Assembly: GCA_963923035.1 (NCBI GenBank)
Contig: CAWUKT010000074.1
Coordinates: 1 to 36,074 of the forward strand
DNA: 36,074 bases
Source: CAWUKT01 sp963923035
Lineage (GTDB): Bacteria > Bacteroidota > Bacteroidia > J057 > JADKCL01
Reading direction: 5' to 3'
Shown here: positions 17,608-24,872 of the stretch, one piece after another
Layout of the letters: the number at the start of each line of letters is the position of its first letter
How positions within the stretch are numbered: the first letter of the stretch is position 1
The notes under the pieces: generated by a model
Told to the model about the DNA's origin: nothing
Databases searched by the model: none
What the model saw: the letters and a program-made list of their open reading frames with translations, nothing else
Translations under genes and position numbers: made by a program

Positions 17608-18546
17608 ATGATTGAATTTATTGGCAGCATCCCCGGTCCAACCTTTCTGGGGCTGTACATTGCGTGGGCGGCGGTATGCGGACTGGTGGCCAATTTCTGG
17701 TTGCGAAACCGGGACGGCTCTCTCCGACTGGGACCCAAGCAATTGGCTTCGGATCCCGATCCTTACCAATTGGCTTACCTCCGCGGCGAACGCCGCACCT
17801 TTCAGTTGGTCACGGCCCATTTAGCAGAATTGGGGTACGTCTCGATCAGCTCGAAGGGCAAGTACATCAAGCCAAAAAAGAAGCAGCTCCAGGGCGATCT
17901 CAATGACTTCGAAACAAAGATGCTGGACCTGCTCAAACAAGGCTACAAGGCCCACCGGGAGCCCGACGAAGGGATCAAGGCCGAGACCTTCTTCAAGTCG
18001 CAAGAAGCAAAAGACATTCTGTCCGCTTCACTGGCCACGTCCATCTACGACGCCCAGAACGAGCGCCTCGTTTGGGAGGAGCCCCGCCGCCAATGGGGCA
18101 ATATCCTCCTGGCCCTGGCGGTCGGCATCGCGCCCGCCGCGATCAAATTGAGCATCGCCATCAGCCGCGGCTATACCAATATCCAGGGCCTGGTGGTCCT
18201 GATGATACTCTACGCCATCGCCGTAGTGGCCGTGACCAGCCGGCCGGCCCGGCTGACCAGCCGGGGCAAGCGCTACCTCCACGACCTGCAAGGCGCATTT
18301 GAGCGTTTGAAAGACTCCAACCAGTGGGACGACAAGGCCTTGACCTTCGGCATCTTTGGGCCGTCGGCCTGGGAAGCCAGCCACGCCCACCTCTTTTTAT
18401 TCGCCCAATCCACCCAAATCGCACCAGCCTCCACAGGTTGGTCGAGTAGCATTGGATCCGATTGCTCCTCTTGTTCTTCGTGTTCCTCCTGTTCTTCCTG
18501 CTCCTCTTGTTCCTCCTGCGGAGGATGTGGAGGTTGCGGAGATTGA
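17608..18546 (+). CDS. TIGR04222-type membrane protein with C-terminal nine-Cys tail (candidate MNIO substrate)
   Basis: A 312-residue membrane protein. It starts I-P-G-P-T-F-L-G-L-Y with a first membrane helix at about 10-31. A D-P-D-P-Y-Q-L-A-Y-L-R-G-E motif and a cytosolic winged-helix-like region (L-G-Y-V-S-I...) follow. Two more helices lie at about 163-185 and 192-212, then L-T-S-R-G-K-R-Y-L-H-D-L. This order matches the family known only as TIGR04222. The last 30 residues are a low-complexity tail with Cys every third residue: one D-C, six S-S-C units, two G-G-C units, then G-D and stop. Nine cysteines in a strict CxxC spacing, directly followed by a DUF692 oxidase gene, suggest the tail is post-translationally modified or binds metal. 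I start at ATG 17608 rather than the in-frame TTG at 17593, since the family motif begins just after. The gene has its own promoter at 17546-17577. Confidence 0.8.
   Translation: MIEFIGSIPGPTFLGLYIAWAAVCGLVANFWLRNRDGSLRLGPKQLASDPDPYQLAYLRGERRTFQLVTAHLAELGYVSISSKGKYIKPKKKQLQGDLNDFETKMLDLLKQGYKAHREPDEGIKAETFFKSQEAKDILSASLATSIYDAQNERLVWEEPRRQWGNILLALAVGIAPAAIKLSIAISRGYTNIQGLVVLMILYAIAVVAVTSRPARLTSRGKRYLHDLQGAFERLKDSNQWDDKALTFGIFGPSAWEASHAHLFLFAQSTQIAPASTGWSSSIGSDCSSCSSCSSCSSCSSCSSCGGCGGCGD
18463..18540 (+). repeat. 9-bp codon-triplet repeat encoding Ser-Ser-Cys / Gly-Gly-Cys
   Basis: An approximate 9-bp tandem repeat with consensus TCC-TCn-TGy (six units) passes into GGA-GGn-TGy (two units), after an initial TGC. 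Synonymous codons vary between units (TCC/TCT/TCG, TGC/TGT), so the protein pattern is kept while the DNA drifts. That points to selection on the Cys spacing rather than recent slippage. It forms the 3' end of the membrane protein gene. Confidence 0.85.
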
Positions 18547-18557
18547 TCGATTGACCT

Positions 18558-19397
18558 GTGAAAAATACCTTCGACAAGACCAAATTGCCGCTTCTGGGAG
18601 CTGGATTGGGGTTCCGCCCGCCCCTGAAGACCGGCCTGTTTCGCAACCAATCGGCGGTGGACTGGTTGGAGATCATTGCCGAGCACTATATCGAGACCTC
18701 CCCCCAAAAGATGGAAGAACTCGATTTGTTGGCCCGCCATTTTACCCTGGTTCCCCACGGCATCCACCTCTCCATTGGCAGCGCCGAAGGCCCTGACCCC
18801 CGCCACCTTGAACGCTTGGCCGCCCTGATCGAACAACTCGATCCTCCCTGGTGGAGCGAACACCTCGCTTTCGTCAAGAGCCAGGACCGCTACCTCGGCC
18901 ACCTGACCCCATTGCCCTTCTCGAAGGAGGCCGTCGAGACCGTGGCCCGCAACGTGGAGCGGGTACGGGAATTTATCTCCATCCCCTTCATTCTCGAGAA
19001 CATCACCTATATGTTCCGGGTGCCCGGCGATGAGATGACCGAGAGCGAGTTCCTGAACCAGGTTCTCTCCGCTGCCGATTGCGGCCTCCTGCTCGACCTC
19101 ACGAATGTCCATACCAATGCGTTCAACCACGGCTACGATCCCTATGCCTTTCTGGATGCCCTGCCCCTCGAACGGGTGGTGCAGTGCCACGTGGTAGGCG
19201 GCCACGAAAAAGATGGCTTCCTCCACGACAGCCACTCCGCTCCGGTTCCGGAGCCGGTCTGGAAGCTCCTGGCCTACCTCCACGAGCGCACGGCCGTCCA
19301 CGGCGTCCTCTTGGAACGGGACGACCAGATTCCCCCGTTCCAGGAATTGGCGCCCGAATTGGCGCGCATCCGAACGATACTTGCCCAGCCGGTATGA
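18558..19397 (+). CDS. DUF692/MNIO family multinuclear non-heme iron oxidase
   Basis: A TIM-barrel protein of 279 residues closely matching the DUF692 family. This family includes MbnB and the bufferin maturases, which use two or three iron atoms to oxidise Cys residues of peptide substrates. Visible landmarks are G-A-G-L-G-F-R near residue 15, W-L-E-I-I-A-E-H-Y, H67-G-I-H70-L-S, S100-E101-H102-L, L-L-L-D180-L-T-N183, Q-C-H211-V-V-G-G-H216, H223-D-S-H226 and L-E253-R-D-D. These His/Glu/Asp/Asn residues fit the family's metal ligands. The start is GTG at 18558, 11 bases after the stop of the Cys-tail gene; no ATG fits before the family motif. Its stop overlaps the next gene's ATG. The context makes the upstream Cys tail the likely substrate. 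Confidence 0.92.
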   Translation: MKNTFDKTKLPLLGAGLGFRPPLKTGLFRNQSAVDWLEIIAEHYIETSPQKMEELDLLARHFTLVPHGIHLSIGSAEGPDPRHLERLAALIEQLDPPWWSEHLAFVKSQDRYLGHLTPLPFSKEAVETVARNVERVREFISIPFILENITYMFRVPGDEMTESEFLNQVLSAADCGLLLDLTNVHTNAFNHGYDPYAFLDALPLERVVQCHVVGGHEKDGFLHDSHSAPVPEPVWKLLAYLHERTAVHGVLLERDDQIPPFQELAPELARIRTILAQPV

Positions 19398-19951
19398 GCC
19401 TCGCCCAACAACAGGCCTTTGTGGCCCGCTTGTGTACCGATGCCGACCTGGTGGCGCGCTGTGCCACTGAATTGGAGGTGGTGGCAAAGGAATTTGGGTT
19501 GGCGCCCGAAGTCGTGCGGGCATTTTGGGAGCAAGAACAAGCGCGGGTGCGCTTGTTCCGCGCGACGCTCCAGCGGAAACGCTGGAAACAATTTGCGGCC
19601 ATTGTCCGGCACGCGGTTGCCCTGGCGCCGGAAGCGATGGAGGCGGCCTTCGAACAATTCGTGGCGGGTCAGGCCCTGCGCGCGCCCGAAGTGTACACGC
19701 GTGACATCGCTGATTTTCTGGAGGCGCCCGGAATCGAGTTGCCGCCCCATATCCGGGCCGTCGCCCAATTTGAATACGACCGGGAAGAGGTATGGCGCCG
19801 GGGAAAGGGATGGCAGCTCAGGCGGTATTCGTTTCCCGTTCTCCAACTCCTCCATTCCTCCGAATCCACCACTTTCTCCCCACGAAGAACCTGGTACCTG
19901 CTGCGCTATCGGCAGGGAAGGGTGAATGTCCGTCGGATTTGGCCTTGGTAG
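19394..19951 (+). CDS. MNIO partner protein (HvfC/BufC- or SCO6045-C-terminal-like)
   Basis: A 185-residue soluble helical protein, coupled to the MNIO gene by an ATGA overlap. The N-terminal part (D-A-D-L-V ... V-V-A-K-E-F-G-L-A-P-E-V-V) looks like the small helical domain fused to or found beside actinobacterial DUF692 proteins such as SCO6045. The middle (L-F-R-A-T-L-Q-R-K-R-W, later Y-T-R-D-I-A-D-F-L, then V-A-Q-F-E-Y-D-R) follows the plan of the DUF2063/HvfC/BufC family, which helps MNIO enzymes bind their substrates. The C-terminal 45 residues are basic and aromatic (W-Q-L-R-R-Y-S-F ... R-T-W-Y-L-L-R-Y). Family assignment by eye is weak; the role as partner rests mainly on position. I used ATG 19394, since the frame upstream lies within the MNIO gene. 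Confidence 0.7.
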   Translation: MSLAQQQAFVARLCTDADLVARCATELEVVAKEFGLAPEVVRAFWEQEQARVRLFRATLQRKRWKQFAAIVRHAVALAPEAMEAAFEQFVAGQALRAPEVYTRDIADFLEAPGIELPPHIRAVAQFEYDREEVWRRGKGWQLRRYSFPVLQLLHSSESTTFSPRRTWYLLRYRQGRVNVRRIWPW

Positions 19952-19965
19952 AAACGTCCTGACAG

Positions 19966-19996
19966 TTGCTTTTTTTCTCCACTTCCAATATCTTTT
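19966..19996 (+). promoter_or_regulatory. Putative promoter of the RDD gene
   Basis: TTG at 19966-19968, 20 bases, then TATCTTTT at 19989-19996. The spacing is ideal and the -7 box has one mismatch to TAnnTTTG. It lies 15 bases before the ATG at 20012, leaving a very short leader. This suggests the RDD gene can be transcribed separately from the MNIO operon. Confidence 0.45.
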
Positions 19997-20011
19997 TACA
20001 AACCATCACAA

Positions 20012-20707
20012 ATGAATACCACAACCTCAGAGCCCCGGAAAATATCTCAGATCGCGATCAAGCGGGAGGTGAGCCGGTGGGAAAAAGGAGAAGACGGAAA
20101 ACGGAAACGGGTGACCAAGAAAGTGCTGGCCCCACGCCTGGTCCAAACAGTACGCTCCGGCCCCCGTTTCGGCCATTACCTCATCGATACATTCATCATT
20201 TTTGCCGTGGCGAGTGGACTCGAAGCCTTGTTTTTCCGGGCATCGGCGGCGGAACCCCTGTTTGGAACCCGGACGCCCTTGGGAGGCTTTTTCTTCTCCA
20301 GCTACTACGACTTCTCCAGCATGTTCATGTCGCTGCTTTTTTACAGTGCCTTTGAATTTCTCACCGGACAGACGCCCGGCAAGATGGTCACGGGAACCGT
20401 TGTGATCGATGAATATGCGGAGCGGCCCGGCTTGGGATGGATTGTATTGCGTTCCCTGATCCGTTACGTTCCCTTTGAAGCCTTTTCTTGCCTCAGCAGT
20501 GAAGGACGGGGCTGGCACGACAAATGGACCAGTACCTATGTGGTCACGAAGAAGGAAGCGAAGGAATTGAAGCGAATTCTGGCGGGTCAAACTCCGGAAG
20601 ACCCCGGCGACTTCTACCCCGAATTTGAGTTGGAAGGGGGGCAGGGCGATCCCATCACGGGAGATCCCCACCCGGAAATGCATCCGGATGGGGAGTCCAC
20701 CAATTAA
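20012..20707 (+). CDS. RDD family membrane protein
   Basis: A 231-residue inner-membrane protein of the RDD family. The defining residues are present: G-P-R-F-G-H-Y-L-I-D-T opens the first membrane helix (Arg and Asp), then G-Q-T-P-G-K-M before the second conserved block, R-S-L-I-R-Y-V-P, and W-H-D-K-W-T-S-T-Y-V-V at the end of the domain. A basic N-terminal 45 residues and an acidic, Pro/Gly-rich C-terminal tail of about 40 residues flank it. The family's role is poorly defined; some members have been linked to ion transport. It follows the MNIO operon by 60 bases but seems to have its own promoter. Its stop overlaps the convergent barrel gene by four bases (shared TTAA). Confidence 0.85.
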   Translation: MNTTTSEPRKISQIAIKREVSRWEKGEDGKRKRVTKKVLAPRLVQTVRSGPRFGHYLIDTFIIFAVASGLEALFFRASAAEPLFGTRTPLGGFFFSSYYDFSSMFMSLLFYSAFEFLTGQTPGKMVTGTVVIDEYAERPGLGWIVLRSLIRYVPFEAFSCLSSEGRGWHDKWTSTYVVTKKEAKELKRILAGQTPEDPGDFYPEFELEGGQGDPITGDPHPEMHPDGESTN

Positions 20708-21375
20708 TTACCCGATTCAAAATTGACAATGAGCGAGAAGCGCAGGCGGTTATTGTAAAAGTCGCCCGAGGGATCGTAGTAGGTTTCCCAGCCCGGCGCC
20801 ATCGTATAGTGAAGGCCTGCGCCGAGAGAAATATGTTCGTTGGAGAGGGGAACAAAGGCCCGGACGCCCACTTCCAGCATATTGGCGAAGCCGGCATCCC
20901 GACCGTCCATCAATTGATTTTCCCATTCGCTGACCCGACGGCCGTCGGGCGTATTGCGGTCCTCTCCGAGCAGGTAGAAACCTGCCCCCAATTGCCCCAA
21001 CACAATCGGAATGTCCATGTGAATCTTGCGGAGAGAGAAGCTCGGCGCGATCATCAAGCCAAAGGCTCCGTGGTCGGCCCGCAGGCGCAGAACATTGCTG
21101 CCGCGGTAGCTTTCACCGGTGCTGGTTTCCACGGTGAATTCCTGGGGATTGATCGGGCCGGAGCGGCCGTATCCCAGAATACCGACTTTGAGGCGGTTTT
21201 GCCAGAGCTTGACGCCAAAGGAAGCACCGACCGTATTGCCGAGGTGGTCGCTGTGGAGGATGCCACCGACTTCCGGGCTGATGAACCAGCCGACCTTGGA
21301 TTTTTCGGGAGCCTGGGCAAGGACCAGAGAGGCAGAGAGGAGGAAGAAGCTGAGGAAAATGGTGAATTGTTTCAT
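20704..21375 (-). CDS. Secreted outer-membrane beta-barrel-like protein
   Basis: A 223-residue protein with a clear signal peptide (K-Q-F-T-I-F-L-S-F-F-L-L-S-A-S-L-V-L-A-Q) cleaved after about residue 20. The mature part alternates hydrophobic and polar residues in strand-sized blocks with aromatic girdle residues. It ends L-R-F-S-L-I-V-N-F-E-S-G-N, a beta-signal-like last strand. I cannot assign a narrower family. It lies 12 bases behind another barrel-like gene, so the two are probably co-transcribed, downstream of a Crp/Fnr regulator. Confidence 0.7.
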   Translation of the reverse strand: MKQFTIFLSFFLLSASLVLAQAPEKSKVGWFISPEVGGILHSDHLGNTVGASFGVKLWQNRLKVGILGYGRSGPINPQEFTVETSTGESYRGSNVLRLRADHGAFGLMIAPSFSLRKIHMDIPIVLGQLGAGFYLLGEDRNTPDGRRVSEWENQLMDGRDAGFANMLEVGVRAFVPLSNEHISLGAGLHYTMAPGWETYYDPSGDFYNNRLRFSLIVNFESGN

Positions 21376-21387
21376 GACCGGGTTGGA

Positions 21388-22083
21388 TTAAAGGGATGAT
21401 TCATTGAGGAGGGAAAAGGAACTGCCGGGGGACAAACGGATGCGGAAGCCCATCTGCACCGCCCAATTGAACTTGTGGGTGTCGCCGCTGGCGCCGAAGG
21501 CCGGTCCGGCCGCGCCATTGAGGAACCACGCAGTATTCCTGAAGCCGACGGAGACGCCGCCGTGGATTTGCGTACTCATGTTTTCGAGGAGGTTGCCGGG
21601 GGAGAGCTCGTAGGCAAAGGGAAACGTGACGCCGCTCTGGAAGGCCACGCGGTCGGAGCAGGGGATTTGCAGGAGCAATCCCACCTCTCCCAAGGCCGCA
21701 GTGCTGCTGAAGATGCTGTCCCGCTGGTCGTTTTCATCGGGATCGATCACGCCCTGAAAGCGGAGGCCGGCCCGCGCCAATCCGTACAATTGGATGCGCT
21801 CTTCCTGGGCAATGCGGAATACCACGGGAATGGCGACGGATGTGACATAGCCTTCGTCTTGGAAGGGGCGGGCTTCGATGAAGCGGTAGTTGGGAGCGCC
21901 GGACCGGAGCTCCACCCCGATGCGGACGCCCTCTGAGAGGGCGTAGCGGAGGCTGGCCTGGGTCGCATAGTCGTCCAGCATGGACGTGCCGACCGATAAA
22001 TCTACTGAGAATTGCGCCTGGATCTGAGATCCAAAACCGCATAGGATGACCATCAAGGTGAACCAAAATCTTGTGTGTACCAT
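21388..22083 (-). CDS. Secreted outer-membrane beta-barrel-like protein
   Basis: A 231-residue protein whose signal peptide (V-H-T-R-F-W-F-T-L-M-V-I-L-C-G-F-G-S-Q-I) ends Q-A-Q. The mature chain shows strand-like alternation (F-S-V-D-L-S-V-G-T, V-R-I-G-V-E-L-R-S-G, G-F-R-I-R-L-S), fitting a small outer-membrane barrel. Start at ATG 22083 puts the signal peptide at the N-terminus; the longer frame to 22113 adds ten polar residues ahead of it. It follows the Crp/Fnr gene by 67 bases on the same strand and precedes a second barrel protein by 12. Function unknown. Confidence 0.7.
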   Translation of the reverse strand: MVHTRFWFTLMVILCGFGSQIQAQFSVDLSVGTSMLDDYATQASLRYALSEGVRIGVELRSGAPNYRFIEARPFQDEGYVTSVAIPVVFRIAQEERIQLYGLARAGLRFQGVIDPDENDQRDSIFSSTAALGEVGLLLQIPCSDRVAFQSGVTFPFAYELSPGNLLENMSTQIHGGVSVGFRNTAWFLNGAAGPAFGASGDTHKFNWAVQMGFRIRLSPGSSFSLLNESSL

Positions 22084-22150
22084 GTTGCTGTGGGTTAATA
22101 ACTGATGGTACAAAGGAGCAGGATTCCCACTCCGATTTCATTGACCTCGG

Positions 22151-22759
22151 TTAAGAACCAGATTGTTTTTCTTCCCGCGCAATCTTTTTTCGGATGCGGC
22201 TCAGGCTTTCGGGCTTGATCCCCAGGTAGGAAGCGATCATGTACTGGGGAATCCGGGCCACGACTTTGGGGCGGGTGGCGACCAGGTGCTGGTACTTTTC
22301 GGTGGGGGATTGGGTAAGGAAAGAAGCGGAGCGTTGTTGGCTGGAAATGAATGTTTTCTCGACCAACATCCTCCCAAACCGTTCCAGCTTGGGAATTTCC
22401 GTATAGGTGCGTTGAATCCGGTCGTTGTTCAACCCCAACAATACCGAATCCTCGATGGCATCAAAGTACATCCGCGAAGGCGCGCGGCTGAGAAAGCTGA
22501 ACAGGTCCCCGGCCCAGGCCCCCTCAAAGAAGAACTGCCCGATTTGTTCCTCTCCATTTGTAACGTAGTAGTACCGCATGCAGCCTTCCACCAGAAAATA
22601 GGCGTAGTTGGCAACCTCTCCGGCCTGCACTAGGATTTCCTTCCGCTTCACCTGAAACGGGGTCAGGGTTTCGTAGAACCGGTCGAACTCATCGTCGTCC
22701 AGGGAGACAAATTGGGCGATGTGGGCCTTGAAAATTTGGTAGCTGTCCAGGGGTTCCAT
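22151..22759 (-). CDS. Crp/Fnr family transcriptional regulator
   Basis: A 202-residue protein with the usual Bacteroidota layout. A cyclic-nucleotide-binding beta-roll occupies about residues 30-120 (including I-L-V-Q-A-G-E-V-A-N-Y-A-Y-F-L-V-E-G). A long dimer helix follows, then a short helix-turn-helix at about 165-190 (I-A-S-Y-L-G-I-K-P-E-S-L-S-R-I-R-K-K-I). The canonical R-x-A-A-L cAMP-phosphate motif is absent, so the ligand is unlikely to be cAMP. It is first of three minus-strand genes with two outer-membrane proteins behind it, making these its likely targets. A terminator at 22813-22840 separates it from icd upstream. Confidence 0.88.
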   Translation of the reverse strand: MEPLDSYQIFKAHIAQFVSLDDDEFDRFYETLTPFQVKRKEILVQAGEVANYAYFLVEGCMRYYYVTNGEEQIGQFFFEGAWAGDLFSFLSRAPSRMYFDAIEDSVLLGLNNDRIQRTYTEIPKLERFGRMLVEKTFISSQQRSASFLTQSPTEKYQHLVATRPKVVARIPQYMIASYLGIKPESLSRIRKKIAREEKQSGS

Positions 22760-22812
22760 GTAAGAAGATGACCAATGGCGGGGAAGATATGTTTCGAGGA
22801 TCAGAAAGCAAA

Positions 22813-22840
22813 CGGGCCACCCTCTCGCGAAGGTGGCCCG
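22813..22840 (-). terminator. Hairpin terminator of icd
   Basis: A perfect 9-bp stem, CGGGCCACC / GGTGGCCCG, with a loop of about 10 bases. On the minus strand it is followed by TTTGCTTTCT. It lies 25 bases past the icd stop and before the Crp/Fnr gene. Confidence 0.8.
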
Positions 22841-22864
22841 GTATCTCGTGGGTCAGACGACCGC

Positions 22865-24091
22865 TTACATGTTCTTGATGATCTCGTCGCCGAATTCGGA
22901 GCACTTGAGGAGGGTGGCTCCTTCCATGAGGCGCTCGAAGTCGTAGGTGACGCGTTTGGACAGGATCGCCTTGCCGATGGCCTCGTGGATGAGGTCCTTG
23001 GCTTCGGACCAGCCCATGTATTCCAGCATCATGGCGCCGGAGAGGATGACCGATCCGGGATTCACCTTGTCCTGGCCGGCATACTTGGGAGCCGTACCGT
23101 GGGTGGCTTCGAAGATGGCCGTACCGGTGACGTAGTTAATGTTGGCGCCGGGAGCAATGCCAATTCCACCGACTTGGGCGGCGAGGGCGTCGGAGACGTA
23201 GTCACCATTGAGATTCATGGTGGCGATGACGTCGTATTCGGCCGGGCGGAGAATGATCTGCTGGAGGAAGGCGTCGGCGATGACATCCTTCACGAGGACG
23301 GTATGGCCGTCCTTGGTGACTTCGGTCCAGGGACCACCGTCGAGGAGCTCGCCGCCAAATTCGCTGCGGGCGACTTCGTAGCCCCAGTCACGGAAGGCCC
23401 CTTCGGTGAACTTCATGATATTGCCCTTGTGGACGAGGGTCACGCTCTTTCGCTTGTATTGGAAGGCGTAGTTCAGGGCCGCGCGGACGAGGCGCTGCGT
23501 ACCTTCTGCGGAGATCGGCTTGATGCCAATGCCGGAGCTATCGGGAAAACGAATTTTGCCGAAGGCTTCGGGGAAGGCTTCCTTGAAGAGGGACTTGAAT
23601 TTTTCGACGCCTTCGGTGCCGTGCTGGAACTCAATGCCTGCGTAGATGTCTTCGGAGTTTTCGCGGAAGATGACCATATCGACCTTTTCCGGCTCCTTGA
23701 CGGCGGAGGGGCTGCCGCTGAAGTAGCGGACGGGGCGGAGACAGACGTAGAGATCAAGGATCTGGCGCAGGGCCACGTTGAGGGAGCGGATACCACCCCC
23801 GACCGGTGTCGTGAGCGGGCCTTTGATGCCGACGAGGTACTCGCGGAAGGCATCGAGAGTAGCGTCGGGGAGCCATTCGCCCGTATTCTTAAATGCTTTT
23901 TCTCCCGCCAAGACTTCTTTCCACACGAGTTTACGGCTGCCGCCGTAGGCTTTTTCCACGGCTGCTTCGAGCACGCGGGAAGCAGCGGCCCAGATATCGG
24001 GACCGATACCGTCTCCTTCAATGAAGGGAATAATGGGTTGGTCGGGTACCTGAAGTACGCCGTCCTGGATGGTTATTTTTTCTCCTGCCAT
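22865..24091 (-). CDS. icd: NADP-dependent isocitrate dehydrogenase
   Basis: A TCA-cycle enzyme converting isocitrate to 2-oxoglutarate and CO2; cytoplasmic homodimer, here 408 residues as in the E. coli-type family. Key motifs: I-P-F-I-E-G-D-G-I-G near the N-terminus; G-G-G-I-R-S-L-N-V-A-L-R with the substrate-binding Ser and Arg residues; R-E-N-S-E-D-I-Y; N-L-N-G-D-Y-V-S-D, the metal-binding Asp region; and T-H-G-T-A-P-K-Y-A-G-Q-D-K-V-N-P-G-S. The Lys-Tyr pair in the last motif is the classic NADP-preferring determinant. It is flanked by its own terminator and looks monocistronic. The 156 bases upstream hold no promoter I can pinpoint. Confidence 0.95.
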   Translation of the reverse strand: MAGEKITIQDGVLQVPDQPIIPFIEGDGIGPDIWAAASRVLEAAVEKAYGGSRKLVWKEVLAGEKAFKNTGEWLPDATLDAFREYLVGIKGPLTTPVGGGIRSLNVALRQILDLYVCLRPVRYFSGSPSAVKEPEKVDMVIFRENSEDIYAGIEFQHGTEGVEKFKSLFKEAFPEAFGKIRFPDSSGIGIKPISAEGTQRLVRAALNYAFQYKRKSVTLVHKGNIMKFTEGAFRDWGYEVARSEFGGELLDGGPWTEVTKDGHTVLVKDVIADAFLQQIILRPAEYDVIATMNLNGDYVSDALAAQVGGIGIAPGANINYVTGTAIFEATHGTAPKYAGQDKVNPGSVILSGAMMLEYMGWSEAKDLIHEAIGKAILSKRVTYDFERLMEGATLLKCSEFGDEIIKNM

Positions 24092-24247
24092 TTGGAATTA
24101 TTAATTGCGTAAGAATAGGCGGAAAATTAGTAAGATTTTGTCAGAGAGAGAAGCCTATTTCATTACGATTTGTGGATTGTGGAGCCAGGATGACCAGAGC
24201 CCTTATTCGGCGGTTTCGACCTGTTCCAACTCCACAGAATCTTCGGG

Positions 24248-24832
24248 TTAAGGAGTAGAGGGAGGGAAAAAGGACGGTTCCGCGGCGGCAGAAAAAATAT
24301 CCCCATTCCCGTATATCCGGTAGATGTAGCGGTCCCCTTGATCCATGGCTTCAAGCACTCCGTCCGCGCTGATTTCGAAGGATTTGGAACCCGTTCCCAC
24401 CCGGTTGAGAATCATTTTATCGCCTTTGATGACCTGCTCTTTGGCACCGATCAAACGCACTCCCACGGCTTCTCCTTCTCGAATGCCCACCATGACCAAC
24501 ACGTTGGTCCCGGATGTCAGCGTCAAACGGCCTACCTTTCGATACTCGAATTGCTCGTTTTCTCCATTTTCGTCCTCTATGACCTCGTAGCCCAGGGCTT
24601 GGTTCAGGAAAATGAAGTTATCATCGGAAAGGACTTTCAATGCGCCGGTATTTTCCTTTTGCATCAGGCTGCCATCGAATGAGAAGGGGAGGGCCATTTC
24701 CTCAAAACCATCGATGACTTGCTGGGCGTAGGCTTTTTTCTCTTCCAAACTCCAATCGCGGGAATCAAAATTGCCACTGCTGCAAGCGCCAAGCACGAGC
24801 AGAAAAGCACACAAAAAGACAGGATATTTCAT
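24248..24832 (-). CDS. Small lipoprotein of unknown function
   Basis: A 194-residue protein with a lipoprotein signal: a short hydrophobic N-terminus and lipobox L-G-A-C with Cys17 as the lipidated residue. An S-S-G-N-F-D-S-R-D tail follows. The mature domain is mixed alpha/beta with several strand-like stretches (R-L-T-L-T-S-G-T-N-V-L-V-M-V-G) and no motif I recognise. It lies 40 bases behind the carotenoid operon on the same strand, so it may be read through from it, though nothing links it to pigment synthesis. Confidence 0.75.
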   Translation of the reverse strand: MKYPVFLCAFLLVLGACSSGNFDSRDWSLEEKKAYAQQVIDGFEEMALPFSFDGSLMQKENTGALKVLSDDNFIFLNQALGYEVIEDENGENEQFEYRKVGRLTLTSGTNVLVMVGIREGEAVGVRLIGAKEQVIKGDKMILNRVGTGSKSFEISADGVLEAMDQGDRYIYRIYGNGDIFSAAAEPSFFPPSTP

Positions 24833-24872
24833 GGGTATTTATTTCCCACAAGATAAAACAAATACGTCAATG

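Noticed and set aside
18463..18540. Possible CRISPR or minisatellite
   Set aside because: The units are 9 bp, without spacers, in frame and at the end of a membrane protein gene, so they are coding repeats.
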